Source: Leifsonia williamsii
GTDB taxonomy: Bacteria > Actinomycetota > Actinomycetes > Actinomycetales > Microbacteriaceae
Reading direction: 5' to 3'
Assembly (NCBI RefSeq): GCF_030433685.1
Contig: NZ_JAROCF010000001.1
Span: 806,001-870,000 of the forward strand
DNA length: 64,000 bases
Position numbers and translations under genes: made by a program. Positions within the stretch are counted from its first letter, which is position 1. Each line of letters starts with the position of its first letter. A model generated the notes under the pieces. It saw nothing but the letters and a program-made list of their open reading frames with translations. It had not been told where the DNA came from and made no database searches. Shown here one piece after another: positions 33,037 to 41,932 of this stretch.

Positions 33037-33345
33037 TCATACTCCCGCCGCTTTCGCGTCGAGGACCAGGTCCAGGGCGCGGTCGCCGTCGAGGGCGGCG
33101 GGGGAGACGGGCGGCAGGACGGCCACGGCGGTGCGCACGGCGGCGGCGCGGGCCCGCAGAGCGGGGACGCCGGCCTCGAGGTGCGCTCCGACGAGGACGA
33201 CGTCGATGCCGTCGAGCGAGTCGAGCTGGCTGACGCTCCCGGCCTCGACCGTGGCGAGGACGCCGCGCGCTGCCGCAGCGTTGCGCAGCTTGACGGCGAC
33301 GAAGGTGCTGGACGCACCGGCGCCGCACACGACGACGATCCTCAT
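33037..33345 (-). CDS. orphan PTS EIIB-like protein (lactose/galactitol EIIB fold)
   Basis: 102 aa beginning MRIVVVCGAGASSTFVAVKL, where the Cys in CGAGASS is the phosphorylation site of EIIB domains of the lactose/cellobiose/galactitol superfamily. No matching EIIC or EIIA is adjacent. It heads the ptsH-ptsI-mtlAFD strand and is divergent from mtlR. It may donate phosphate to a regulator such as MtlR or serve a permease elsewhere. Confidence 0.75.
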   Translation of the reverse strand: MRIVVVCGAGASSTFVAVKLRNAAAARGVLATVEAGSVSQLDSLDGIDVVLVGAHLEAGVPALRARAAAVRTAVAVLPPVSPAALDGDRALDLVLDAKAAGV

Positions 33346-33547
33346 CGATCACTTGCCTTTCGGGATGGAGCGGGTGGAGCCGATGGAACGGGTTGGTACG
33401 GGTACAGCGGGTTGATCGTCTCTCATCGTCACCCCGCCGCCTTACGCCCCTCCAGCAGCGTTTCTTCCGGGGGTGCGGAAGCCGGATGCGGAAACCCCCG
33501 CCGGGCCGTCCGCAGGTGGTTGACTCATGGTGGGAAGGGGAGGTCGC

Positions 33548-35464
33548 GTGGCGCTCTCGGCGAGGCAGACGAGGATGCTGGACATCCTCGCGCGCCGTGC
33601 CGCCTGGGTGACGGCGGCGGAGCTGGCCCATGACCTCGGCGTCACCACCCGCAGCATCCGCAGCTACGCCGCCGCCCTCGGCGAACTCGTGGAGTCGGGA
33701 GCCAGCGGCTACCGGGTGCGGACCGACGCGTACGCCGCCTACCAGGCGGAGGCCGCCGCACCCGATGCGGGAGCCTCCTACTTCGCCCCCGGCTCGCCGC
33801 AGGAGCGCCTGGTCTTCCTCGCCCGGCGGCTGCTGGACGAGCCCGACGGCGTCGACGTCTACGAGACGGCCGAGAGCCTCTTCGTCAGCGACTCCACGAT
33901 CGAGTCGGATCTGACCCGGCTGCGCGGGCTGCTCGCGGGAACCGAGCTGGGCCTCCAGCGCCACGGCGGTGTGGTGGAGCTGACCGGGCCGGAGATCGCG
34001 CGCCGCAAGCTGATCAGCCGCCTGTTCCGCGAGGAGATGCGGCAGGGCGTGGTCGATGTCGCGCGCATCCAGGAGGCGTTCCCCTCGACCGGGCTCGCCG
34101 CCTTCAAATCCGACCTGATCGAGATGCTCGACGCGCGCGGCTTCTTCGTGAACGAGTACGGCATCAACGACGTGCTGCTGCACATGGCCGTCGCCCTCGA
34201 CCGGTTCTCGAAGGACCGGGTGCTGCCCGACGCGTCCGACGTGGAGGTGAGCGAGACCATCGGCATCCTCGCGCGCGACCTCGGCGGGCTGATCCAGCGG
34301 CACTTCGAGGTGGAGCTCGACCCGACCGAGCTGCGCTACCTCGCCATTCTGCTCCGCACCCGCGTGATCGCACCCGGCGCCGGCCGCGACCCGGTCGAGG
34401 AGTTCGTGAAGGAGGAGCACCTGGAGGTGGTGCGCGGCATCGTCGCGCGCGCCTCCGCCGAGTACCTGGTCGACCTCCGCGACGAGAACTTCATCGTGCG
34501 GCTCACCCTGCACGTGCAGAACCTGGTCGCGCGGGCCCACGAGAACACCTACTCCCGCAACCCGCTCACCCGCTCCATCAAGAGCTCGTACCCGTTGATC
34601 TACGAGCTGTCGGTCTACATCGCCAGCCGCCTGCAGAGCGCGGAGGGCATCGAGGTCAACGACGACGAGATCGCCTACATCGCCATGCACGTCGGCGCCT
34701 ACCTCGAGCAGCAGTCGCGGCGGCGCGACGCGGTGACCTGCGCGGTGGTGTGCCCGAACTACTACGACATGCACATCCTGCTCCGCGACCGGCTGGTGAG
34801 CACGCTCGGCGACGAGCTCGACATCACCCGCGTGATCACCTCGACCGACGCCGACTGGGGGAGCATCGACGCCGACCTGGTGCTGACCACCATCGACCCG
34901 CACGGCCGACGCGAGAACGCCGTCATCGTGCAGCCGTTCCTGACCGAGACCGACATCGAGCACATCCGCCAGGCGGCGGCGCGCATCCGCCGCCAGCGCC
35001 GCCGGGCCGGGATCAAGGACGACCTGCTGCGCTACTTCGACGAGCGCCTGTTCCTGCGCAACTTCTACGCGCGCGACCCGATCACGCTGATCCGGGCGCT
35101 CGGCGACCGGATGATCGCGGTCGGGGCGATCGACGAGGACTATGTCGACCAGACGGTCGAGCGCGAGCAGATGTCCTCCACCGCCTTCACCGACACCCTG
35201 GCCGTGCCGCACGCCATGACCATGAGCGCCAAGCGCACCGCCATCGCGATCGTCGTCAACGACACCGCGATCGACTGGGGAGACGCGCGCGTCAACGTCA
35301 TCGCCTTCATCGCGTTCGACGCGAACGGCCGGGCGTCGTTCCAGACGGTCTTCGACCAGTTCGTGGAGGTGTTCAGCGACAGGGAGGCCGTGCTCGGCCT
35401 GATCCGTCGGGCCGACACCTTCACGGCGTTCATCGACGAGCTGGTCCGCATCATCGACTCCTGA
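33548..35464 (+). CDS. mtlR: MtlR/BglG-type PRD-containing activator of the mannitol operon
   Basis: 638 aa from GTG 33548, which has an AAGGGGAGG ribosome site (ATG 33527 is in frame and possible). Domain order: N-terminal HTH (LSARQTRMLDILARRAAWVTAAELA), a second HTH (ETAESLFVSDSTIESDLTRL), two PRD domains (about 175-390), an EIIB-like domain (TCAVVCPNYYDMH start) and an EIIA domain with its His in DTLAVPHAMTMSAKRTA. Phosphorylation by the PTS tunes such activators. It is divergent from the operon it most likely controls. Confidence 0.9.
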   Translation: MALSARQTRMLDILARRAAWVTAAELAHDLGVTTRSIRSYAAALGELVESGASGYRVRTDAYAAYQAEAAAPDAGASYFAPGSPQERLVFLARRLLDEPDGVDVYETAESLFVSDSTIESDLTRLRGLLAGTELGLQRHGGVVELTGPEIARRKLISRLFREEMRQGVVDVARIQEAFPSTGLAAFKSDLIEMLDARGFFVNEYGINDVLLHMAVALDRFSKDRVLPDASDVEVSETIGILARDLGGLIQRHFEVELDPTELRYLAILLRTRVIAPGAGRDPVEEFVKEEHLEVVRGIVARASAEYLVDLRDENFIVRLTLHVQNLVARAHENTYSRNPLTRSIKSSYPLIYELSVYIASRLQSAEGIEVNDDEIAYIAMHVGAYLEQQSRRRDAVTCAVVCPNYYDMHILLRDRLVSTLGDELDITRVITSTDADWGSIDADLVLTTIDPHGRRENAVIVQPFLTETDIEHIRQAAARIRRQRRRAGIKDDLLRYFDERLFLRNFYARDPITLIRALGDRMIAVGAIDEDYVDQTVEREQMSSTAFTDTLAVPHAMTMSAKRTAIAIVVNDTAIDWGDARVNVIAFIAFDANGRASFQTVFDQFVEVFSDREAVLGLIRRADTFTAFIDELVRIIDS

Positions 35465-35470
35465 AACTGT

Positions 35471-35527
35471 CGAGTACGCAGAAAATGCGCCGACTCGCGA
35501 GGAATCGGCGCATTCTCTGCGTACTCG
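35471..35527. repeat. 57-bp intergenic palindromic element C (CGAGTACGC...GCGTACTCG)
   Basis: Arms 35471-35493 and 35505-35527 (23 bases each) pair with only one mismatch around an 11-base loop. It lies between the convergent mtlR and lipoprotein genes. Its ends, its 57-base length and the inner CGAGTACGCAGAAA match the element at 54271-54327. Terminator function is likely, but the sequence conservation suggests a dispersed repeat family. Confidence 0.85.
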
Positions 35528-35549
35528 GCTGTTGCCGACTCGAGTGGGG

Positions 35550-35954
35550 CTAGTTCGCGGTGACCGTGTAGGTGACCGAGACGCCGGGGGTGCCGACCGC
35601 GACGGTGTACTTGTCGCTGGTGTAGATCACCTTGGTCTCGGTGCCGCCGGCCTGCTGCGTGTAGCCGGCCTTCTCGAGCGCGGACTTCGCGTCGGCGAAG
35701 CCGCTGTTGTTCTTCGGCTGCACGGTCACGGACCAGCCGTTGTCCTTGTCGCCGCGGGCGACGACGACCTGGCCGTCGACGAGCGGGACGTCGCTCTTCG
35801 GGAAGTCCGAGGGGAGCTTCTCCGACGCGGCCTGCGTGGCCGACGCCGAGGGGGTGCTGCCCGACTCCGACGCGGTGCCGGAGCAGCCGGCGAGGGAGGC
35901 GATGGTGAGAGCCGCGACGATGGCGGCGGGGAACAGTGTGTTGCGGGTGCGCAT
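35550..35954 (-). CDS. putative lipoprotein
   Basis: 134 aa. The signal peptide has lipobox LAGC (Cys24), a Ser/Thr/Ala-rich linker follows, and a ~85-residue compact domain ends in Val/Thr-rich strands (VGTPGVSVTYTVTAN). No known domain is recognised. Probably exported and anchored to the membrane by lipid. Confidence 0.75.
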   Translation of the reverse strand: MRTRNTLFPAAIVAALTIASLAGCSGTASESGSTPSASATQAASEKLPSDFPKSDVPLVDGQVVVARGDKDNGWSVTVQPKNNSGFADAKSALEKAGYTQQAGGTETKVIYTSDKYTVAVGTPGVSVTYTVTAN

Positions 35955-36037
35955 GATTCTTCCTAGTGCTGTATGCGGTGCGGTATTGCCAACGAAACAG
36001 CCTACTCGTGCAGGCGGCCGCGCGGCCCTCCCCGCTC

Positions 36038-36715
36038 TCAGCCCAGCAGCAGCGAGCTCAGCTGGTCAGCCGAGTGCACGACGGCGATCGCTCCGGCCGC
36101 CTCGGCGGGGGACCCGTAGCCCCACTCCACGAGGATCGTCGGCAGGCCGTGCTCGCCGGCGCCGATCACGTCGTAGCTGCGGTCGCCGACCATGACGGTG
36201 TGGCCGAGGTCGATGCCGCGCTCCTCGAGGCGGCGCAGCGCCTCCGCGACGACGTCGGCCTTCGCGCTGCGGCTCTCGTCGTCGGTGGCGCCGGTGATGA
36301 CCTCGAAGTACTGGGCGAGGCCGAAGTGCTCGAGGATGCGTGTGGCCTGCGTCTCGGGCTTGCTCGTCGCGATGGCGAGCGGGACGCCGGCGGAGCGCAG
36401 GCGCTCCAGCAGGCCGCGGATGCCGGGGAAGACGGCGCTGTCGAAGGCGCCGCGCTCGGCGTAGTACCTGCGGTAGACGCCGAGAGCGTCCCGCGCCTCC
36501 GCCTCGGTCATGCCGCCGATCGACTGCAGCGACTCCAGGAGCGGCGGGCCCACGTACTCCACCAGCTCGACGGGTGTCGGCACGGGGCGGCCGATCGTCT
36601 CGAACATGCGGACGAGCGCGGAGGTGATGCCGGGGGCGGAGTCGGTGAGGGTGCCGTCGAGGTCGAAGAGGACGCAGGTCCAGGTGCGGGTGACGGTCGG
36701 AGCGGTATCGGTCAT
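36038..36715 (-). CDS. HAD-family phosphatase (phosphoglycolate phosphatase/Gph-like)
   Basis: 225 aa from ATG 36715 (an upstream TTG at 36727 is in frame). HAD motifs: VLFDLDGTLTDSAPG (nucleophile Asp), IATSKPETQA, and VMVGDRSYDVIGAGEHGLPTI; the Lys is in RSAKADVV. The helical cap lies between motifs I and II. The substrate is probably a small sugar phosphate or phosphoglycolate. Confidence 0.88.
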   Translation of the reverse strand: MTDTAPTVTRTWTCVLFDLDGTLTDSAPGITSALVRMFETIGRPVPTPVELVEYVGPPLLESLQSIGGMTEAEARDALGVYRRYYAERGAFDSAVFPGIRGLLERLRSAGVPLAIATSKPETQATRILEHFGLAQYFEVITGATDDESRSAKADVVAEALRRLEERGIDLGHTVMVGDRSYDVIGAGEHGLPTILVEWGYGSPAEAAGAIAVVHSADQLSSLLLG

Positions 36716-36769
36716 AGCGCCACCCAATATATGTGACGTATCCGGACGATCGCTCCGCGTCGGCTGTGC

Positions 36770-37195
36770 TCAGGCCGGGCCGAGAGCCTCTTCGATGTGC
36801 GACCGGGCGACGACCATCGTGTTCTCGGCGCCCGGATCGAACTGCACCGCGACGAACGGCGCCGTGCGGATGAAGCCGAGCGCCTCCGTCGCCGGGACGA
36901 TGACCGCCTGCACGCGCGACCCTTCTCCCTCGGCGGTCTGGGCGACGGCCGCGCGCAGCGCATCCATCGACGTGAAGAGGGGGAGCACCGGCTCGCCCGT
37001 CGTCGAGCTGATCGTGCGCAGGCGCGTGTCCTGCGGCGTCGATCCGGTGACGTCGACCACCAGGCCGCCCTTGACCGCGGCGGCGAGCAGCTTCTGGAGG
37101 TTCTCCAGGGTGGGCTCGGCGGCGATGGCGGTCAGAGCGGAGCGGACGGGGAGGTTGCGGTAGCTCTGCGGGAAGCGCGGGGCGGGCATGGTCAT
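36770..37195 (-). CDS. SseB-domain protein
   Basis: 141 aa. The SseB N-terminal domain pattern is LENLQKLLAAAV, VLPLFTSMDALRAA, and a late AVQFDPGAENTMVVARSHIEEAL. Function unknown, cytoplasmic. It stands alone between the HAD gene and the divergent lsr2 promoter. Confidence 0.78.
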   Translation of the reverse strand: MTMPAPRFPQSYRNLPVRSALTAIAAEPTLENLQKLLAAAVKGGLVVDVTGSTPQDTRLRTISSTTGEPVLPLFTSMDALRAAVAQTAEGEGSRVQAVIVPATEALGFIRTAPFVAVQFDPGAENTMVVARSHIEEALGPA

Positions 37196-37199
37196 CCAT

Positions 37200-37317
37200 G
37201 ATACGAGGAAATGCTGAATGCGACTATTCGTGAATTCGCTGGCTGGATTTCAGGAAGTATTGGATAGGCTTTTCGGTACAAGCCCGAAATTCACGGATAT
37301 TCATTCACGCGAGAGGT
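37200..37317. promoter_or_regulatory. AT-rich lsr2 upstream region
   Basis: About 120 bases that are clearly AT-richer than the surroundings, with runs such as GTGAATTCG, GGATTTCAGG and GGATATTCATTC. Lsr2 prefers AT-rich DNA, so autoregulation is plausible. No further gene is present. Confidence 0.5.
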
Positions 37318-37323
37318 GTGGAA

Positions 37324-37647
37324 ATGGCGCGCAAAGTCATCGAGACGATTCTGGACGACATCGACGGCTCGGAGGACGCCTCCACCGTCTTCTTCGCCTT
37401 CGACGGCCGCTCCTACGAGATCGACCTCTCCGATGAGAACCGCGATCGGCTCGCCTCCGCGCTGCAGCCGTTCATCGACGCGGCCCGCACCACCAGCTCG
37501 CTCCAGCGCTCCACGACCGGGAGCCGTCCGGCGCAGCAGCGGGACCTCAACGAGATCCGTGAGTGGGCGCGCAACAACGGCTTCTCGGTCAGCGACCGCG
37601 GGCGGGTCGCCGCGCACGTGATCGAGGCGTACGACGCCGCGAACTAG
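37324..37647 (+). CDS. lsr2: Lsr2 nucleoid-associated protein
   Basis: 107 aa from ATG 37324 with GAGAGG 7 bases upstream. The N-terminal dimerisation domain reads KVIETILDDIDGSEDASTV and FAFDGRSYEIDLS. The C-terminal DNA-binding domain reads IREWARNNGFSVSDRGRVAAHVIEAY, with the RGR AT-hook-like loop that reads AT-rich minor grooves. Lsr2 is the H-NS-like xenogeneic silencer of actinobacteria. Confidence 0.95.
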   Translation: MARKVIETILDDIDGSEDASTVFFAFDGRSYEIDLSDENRDRLASALQPFIDAARTTSSLQRSTTGSRPAQQRDLNEIREWARNNGFSVSDRGRVAAHVIEAYDAAN

Positions 37648-37667
37648 CCCTCCGGCTCGTTGAGCGC

Positions 37668-38363
37668 TCAGAAGAGCGTCGGGATGCGGCTCTCGACGCC
37701 CTTCATCGCCTCGTAGTCGAGCAGCAGCACCTCGATGCCCCGATCCTCTGCGAGGGTGCGCGCCTGCGGGGCGATGCTCTGGGCGGCCAGGATGCCGCGC
37801 ACCGGCGACAGCGCGGGGTCGCGGTTCATCAGCTCCAGGTAGCGGGTCAGCTGCTCGACGGCGTCGATGTTCGCCTTGCGCTTGAGCTCGACGGCGACCG
37901 CGCCTCCTGCACCGTCCCTCGCGAGGATGTCGACCGGCCCGATCGCGGTCATGTACTCGCGCCGGACGAGCGTGTGCCCGTCGCCGAGCAGCTCGATCTG
38001 CTCGGCGAGGAGCTTCTGGAGGTGAGCCTCCACGCCGTCCTTCTGGAGCCCGGGGTCGACGCCGAGCTCGTGCGCGGTGTCGCTGAGGATCTCGTGGACC
38101 GCGACGATCAGCATGTCGGCGGTCTTGGCCTGCGTCACCCGCCACACCTCGGTGATGCCCGCAGCGCGCTGGTCGTCGTCGGGCTCCATCACGCTGAGCG
38201 TGCACGGCGGGCTCATCCAGTTGAGCGGCTTGTAGGAGCCGCCGTCGGAGTGGACGAGCAGGCTCCCGTCGGCCTTCAGCATGAGCAGGCGCGTGGCGAG
38301 CGGCAGGTGCGCGCTCAAACGGCCGGCGTAGTCGACGGAGCAGGTGGCAATGACGAGACGCAC
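37668..38363 (-). CDS. nucS: mismatch-specific endonuclease NucS/EndoMS
   Basis: 231 aa. It starts [21 protein letters not shown], as in actinobacterial NucS, with an N-terminal DNA-binding domain and a C-terminal RecB-like nuclease domain. Active-site residues are Asp in [10 protein letters not shown], then Glu and Lys in AVELKRK. NucS replaces MutS/MutL mismatch repair in actinobacteria. The usual PCNA-like clamp-binding C-terminus ends in IPTLF. Confidence 0.94.
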   Translation of the reverse strand: MRLVIATCSVDYAGRLSAHLPLATRLLMLKADGSLLVHSDGGSYKPLNWMSPPCTLSVMEPDDDQRAAGITEVWRVTQAKTADMLIVAVHEILSDTAHELGVDPGLQKDGVEAHLQKLLAEQIELLGDGHTLVRREYMTAIGPVDILARDGAGGAVAVELKRKANIDAVEQLTRYLELMNRDPALSPVRGILAAQSIAPQARTLAEDRGIEVLLLDYEAMKGVESRIPTLF

Positions 38364-38446
38364 CGTGACATCCTACGGGCCGGTGCCGGTGACCGACGCC
38401 CTGTCAACCGCGCGACGCCCGCGGCTCCCGCTGGCAGGATGTGGGC

Positions 38447-39511
38447 ATGGCTCACGACCTCCTCATCGGCACGTACACGCAGCGCCTCCCGCACGTCGAC
38501 GGTCACGCGGAGGGGGTGGTCGCCGCCCGTTTCGACGGCGACCGCATCGACGACGCGACGGTCGCCGCCCGGGTGACGAACCCCTCCTGGGTGGCCGCCG
38601 CCCCGGACGGCCGCGCCGTGTACGCGGTGGAGGAGACCGGCCCCGATGGCCGCGTGCACGCCTTCGCGCGTGACGACGGCGGCGCGCTCACTCCGCTCGG
38701 GAGCGTGTCGAGCGGAGGCGCCGATCCCGCGCACCTGCTCGTGCACCCCTTCGGGCGGTTCCTGCTCGCGGGCACCTACAGCGGCGGGTCCGTGTCGGTG
38801 TGGAGGTTGAACGCAGACGGCTCGATCGGCGAGCGCACCGCCTTCGTGCAGCACGAGGGGCGCGGCCCGGACGACGCGCGCCAGGAGGGTCCGCACGTCC
38901 ATCAGCTGAGCGTCGACCCGGTCACCGGCGACGTCGTCGTGGTCGACCTGGGCCTCGGTCAGGTGCGCTGGTACGCACTGTCGGAGGAGGGTGCGCTCAC
39001 TCTGCGCGAGGACGCCACTGTGGCGCTCGGCGCGGCGGGCCCGCGCCATCTGGTCTTCCACCCGGACGGCCGCCACGCACTCGTCGTCGGCGAGCTCGAC
39101 GATGTGCTGCACGTGCTGCGCCGCGAGGGCGACCGGTTCACGCTCGTGGGCGGAGCCTCCACCCGCGCGGCGGTGGCGGCGGGGGAGGCGCTGCCGACCG
39201 GCGAGAACACGTCGGCCGCGGTGCGGCTCACCGAGGACGGGCGCACGGTGCTCGTCAGCAACCGGGGCGACGACACGATCGCGGTGTTCGCCTTCGAGGC
39301 ATCGACATCAGGCCTGGTGATGGAGGCGGTGGTCCCGGCCCACGGCCGCACTCCGCGCGACCTCGTGCTCTCGCCGGAGGGCGACCGGCTGCTCGTGGCC
39401 TGTCAGGACTCGGACGAGGTCACCGTGTTCGCGTTCGACGCGGGCACGCGGGAGCTCCGCTTCCTGACCTCGTCGGAGATCCCGACGCCGGTCTGCCTGC
39501 TCTTCGTCTAG
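38447..39511 (+). CDS. YbhE/PgL-type 6-phosphogluconolactonase family beta-propeller
   Basis: 354 aa from ATG 38447 (GTG 38441 also in frame). It begins LLIGTYTQRLPHVDGHAEG and has repeating propeller blades, with the family motifs DPAHLLVHPFGRFLLAGTYSGGSVSVW, GPHVHQLSVDP, GPRHLVFHPDGRHALVVGEL and VSNRGDDTIAVF. The likely reaction is lactone hydrolysis in the pentose phosphate pathway, but this family also includes other lactonases. Its stop interlocks with the stop of the facing MFS gene (CTAG). Confidence 0.83.
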   Translation: MAHDLLIGTYTQRLPHVDGHAEGVVAARFDGDRIDDATVAARVTNPSWVAAAPDGRAVYAVEETGPDGRVHAFARDDGGALTPLGSVSSGGADPAHLLVHPFGRFLLAGTYSGGSVSVWRLNADGSIGERTAFVQHEGRGPDDARQEGPHVHQLSVDPVTGDVVVVDLGLGQVRWYALSEEGALTLREDATVALGAAGPRHLVFHPDGRHALVVGELDDVLHVLRREGDRFTLVGGASTRAAVAAGEALPTGENTSAAVRLTEDGRTVLVSNRGDDTIAVFAFEASTSGLVMEAVVPAHGRTPRDLVLSPEGDRLLVACQDSDEVTVFAFDAGTRELRFLTSSEIPTPVCLLFV

Positions 39512-40758
39512 GCGCCGGCGTTTGCATCCGCGGTCCGGCGGGCCTGCCGCACGGCAGGGGCCGCGAAGAAGGACGCCAGCAGCAGCACCACGATGAGGTA
39601 CAGCGCGTTCAGGAGGCCGACCTCCTTGCCGAGGAAGCCGATGATCGGCGGACCGACCAGGAAGGCGCAGTAGCCGATGATCGCGACGGCGGAGACGCGC
39701 GCGGCCGGGTTCGCCGCTCCGTCCGCCGCGGCCGACATGCCGAGCGGGAAGCCGAGGGAGACGCCGAGGCCCCACAGCACGGTCCCGATCACGACCACCC
39801 ACATCGGCCCTCCGACGATGAAGAGCAGGAGGCCGACGACGCCCATCGCGGCGGTGATCCGGATGGCGGCCACCCGCCCGATGCGGTCGACGACCGGGCC
39901 TCCGGCCACGCGCCCGACGGTCATCGCGGCGACGAAGCAGCCGAACACGATCGCGCCGGTCGAGTTCTCCTGGCCGTGGCCGTCCACGACGGCGAGCGAG
40001 ATCCAGTCGTTCGCCGAGCCCTCGCCGAACGCCATGCCGAGCATGACCACGCCGATGAGGATGAGCTTCCAGTCGGCCCACACGGCGAGCGAGGTGCGCA
40101 ACCGCTCGGCGAAGGGCTGCTTGGGGGCGTCCGCCGCCTCGTCGCCGAGGTCGGCCTCGCGCGGGATGAACCGGACCGCCACCACGCCGCCGACCACGAG
40201 GATCACAGCCACGACGACGAGGTGCCACGCGACGGCGATGTGCAGAGCGGCGGCCGCGGCGCCCAGACCGGCGCCGATCACGGTGCCGAGGCTGAAGCAG
40301 GCGTGCATGAGCGGCAGCACCGTCTTGCCGAGCTCGCGCTCGACGGCCGTGCCCTCGACGTTCATCATCACGTCGAGCATCCCGTTGCCCAGTCCGAGCA
40401 GGATGAGCCCGACGGCGACCACGGGCACCGCGTGCAGCACGGTCGCGCCCAGACCGATCAAGGCCGTACCGATCGCGGCCGTCGTCAGGGTGGCGACCAT
40501 CCCGCGGTGCGGTCCGATGCGCACGAGCACGAACGAGGACCCCGCGAGGCCGATGATCGCGCCGGCGGACATGCCGGCGATCAGCAGGCCGACCGCCGAG
40601 GGGTCGGTGCCCAGCCCCAGCTCGTCGCGGACGCCCGGGATGCGGGCGACCCAGCTGGCGGTCGCGAGCCCGCTCAGGATGAACACCACGAAGACGGCGT
40701 TGCGCCAGGCGGTGAGCTCGCGGCGGCTGCGGGTGGAGGTCGGGGTCGGCTGCGACAT
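39508..40758 (-). CDS. MFS transporter (YbjJ/FucP-like)
   Basis: 416 aa with twelve membrane helices. Motifs include FILSGLATASWVARIPGVRDELGL, IGLAGSSFVLVRIGPHRGMV, GNGMLDVMMNVEGTAVER and HACFSLGTVIGAGLG, close to YbjJ-type and sugar-phosphate MFS proteins. It is divergent from a LacI regulator with a 30-base palindrome between them, so its substrate is likely a sugar or related metabolite sensed by that regulator. Confidence 0.85.
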   Translation of the reverse strand: MSQPTPTSTRSRRELTAWRNAVFVVFILSGLATASWVARIPGVRDELGLGTDPSAVGLLIAGMSAGAIIGLAGSSFVLVRIGPHRGMVATLTTAAIGTALIGLGATVLHAVPVVAVGLILLGLGNGMLDVMMNVEGTAVERELGKTVLPLMHACFSLGTVIGAGLGAAAAALHIAVAWHLVVVAVILVVGGVVAVRFIPREADLGDEAADAPKQPFAERLRTSLAVWADWKLILIGVVMLGMAFGEGSANDWISLAVVDGHGQENSTGAIVFGCFVAAMTVGRVAGGPVVDRIGRVAAIRITAAMGVVGLLLFIVGGPMWVVVIGTVLWGLGVSLGFPLGMSAAADGAANPAARVSAVAIIGYCAFLVGPPIIGFLGKEVGLLNALYLIVVLLLASFFAAPAVRQARRTADANAGA

Positions 40759-40793
40759 CGGCGTTCCTGCTGGGTATCTGGTGACTTCTGGCG

Positions 40794-40823
40794 GTCGAAT
40801 CGTTTCGATCGAAACGATTCGAC
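40794..40823. promoter_or_regulatory. 30-bp perfect palindrome, LacI-family operator
   Basis: The 30 bases are perfectly self-complementary, centred between 40808 and 40809, and contain ATCGTTTCGATCGAAACGAT. Each half carries a LacI-type CGTTTCGA or TCGAAACG word. The site ends 13 bases before the LacI start and 35 bases from the MFS start, so one site could control both. Confidence 0.88.
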
Positions 40824-40836
40824 TAAGCTACCACAC

Positions 40837-41910
40837 GTGAGCAACGCCAGCACCACCTCCACCGGAGCCCGACCGACGCTCGCCGCGGTCGCCCGGCTGG
40901 CGGGCGTGTCCAACTCCACCGCCTCCCTCGCCTTCTCGGGCACGGGGCCCGTCTCTGAGGCGACCCGCGAGCGCGTGCTCGCCGCCGCGAAGGAGCTGAA
41001 CTACGCCGGGCCCGACCCGCGGGCGCGCTCGCTGCGCCGCGGACGCTCGGGCATCGTCGGGGTCGTGATGGAGGAGCGCGTGCGCGACGCGTTCCGTGAC
41101 CCGATCAAGATCGCGCTGCTCGACGGCATCAGCGAGGAGCTCGGCTCCATCGACGCCGGTCTGCTGATCCTCACGGACGCGGGGGAGGCCGCCCAGCGCA
41201 TCGAGGACGCCCCGATGGATGCCGTGGTCCTGGTCGGCTGCAGTCCGCGCCTCGACGAGTCGGTCGCGATGCTCAAGCAGCGCCGCATCCCGCTCGTCGC
41301 CATCGAGGGGGATCCGGCGGACGGCGTGCCCACGATCGCGCAGGACAACCGCGAGGCCACGCGGGTCGCCGCCCAGCACCTCTTCGACCTCGGGCACCGC
41401 GATGTGGCGCTCGTCACCCTGCCGCTCACGCGCGACCGTGGCCGCGGCCCGCTCACCCCACACCACGCGACGACGGCCAGCTCGACCACCGCCGCCGAGC
41501 GTCTCGCCGGGGCGCGCGACGTCTTCCCGGACGCCCGCGGCCGGACCACCCGGGGCTCCTTCGTCGAGGAGGGCCGCCTCGCCGGCGAGGCCCTGCTCGC
41601 CGACCCCGCCACCCGCCCGACCGCGATCATCGCCCAGAGCGACCTGCTGGCCGCCGGCGTCATCCGCGCCGCCGAGGAGCTCGGGCTCGCGGTGCCCGAC
41701 GACGTGAGCGTCGTCGGGTTCGACGGCGTGCGCGTCGACGGCCTCTGGCCCTACGACCTCACGACCCTGGTCCAGCCCGCGGTCGACAAGGGCCGCGCCG
41801 CCGGCCGTGCGATCGTCGCCATGCTCGACGGCCAGGAGGCGCGGCCCACTTCCTTCACCAGCGTGTTCCACCGGGGCAACACGACGGCGCCGCCGCGCCC
41901 CGCGCGCTGA
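40837..41910 (+). CDS. LacI-family transcriptional regulator
   Basis: 357 aa from GTG 40837. The HTH is TLAAVARLAGVSNSTASLAFSGTGPVSEATRERVLAAAKEL, with the hinge following in DPRARSLRRGRSGIVGVV. A periplasmic-binding-protein-like effector domain follows, including DDVSVVGFDGVRV. There is an insertion rich in Thr/Ser (about residues 205-225). It probably represses itself and the divergent MFS gene. Confidence 0.92.
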   Translation: MSNASTTSTGARPTLAAVARLAGVSNSTASLAFSGTGPVSEATRERVLAAAKELNYAGPDPRARSLRRGRSGIVGVVMEERVRDAFRDPIKIALLDGISEELGSIDAGLLILTDAGEAAQRIEDAPMDAVVLVGCSPRLDESVAMLKQRRIPLVAIEGDPADGVPTIAQDNREATRVAAQHLFDLGHRDVALVTLPLTRDRGRGPLTPHHATTASSTTAAERLAGARDVFPDARGRTTRGSFVEEGRLAGEALLADPATRPTAIIAQSDLLAAGVIRAAEELGLAVPDDVSVVGFDGVRVDGLWPYDLTTLVQPAVDKGRAAGRAIVAMLDGQEARPTSFTSVFHRGNTTAPPRPAR

Positions 41911-41932
41911 CGGCGTGCCGCGTCCGAACCCC

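Noticed and set aside
30705..33233. 842-aa open frame on the plus strand
   Set aside because: It is antisense to ptsI/ptsH/mtlA, which have complete catalytic motifs; composition is the Arg/Ala/Gly-rich shadow expected at high GC.
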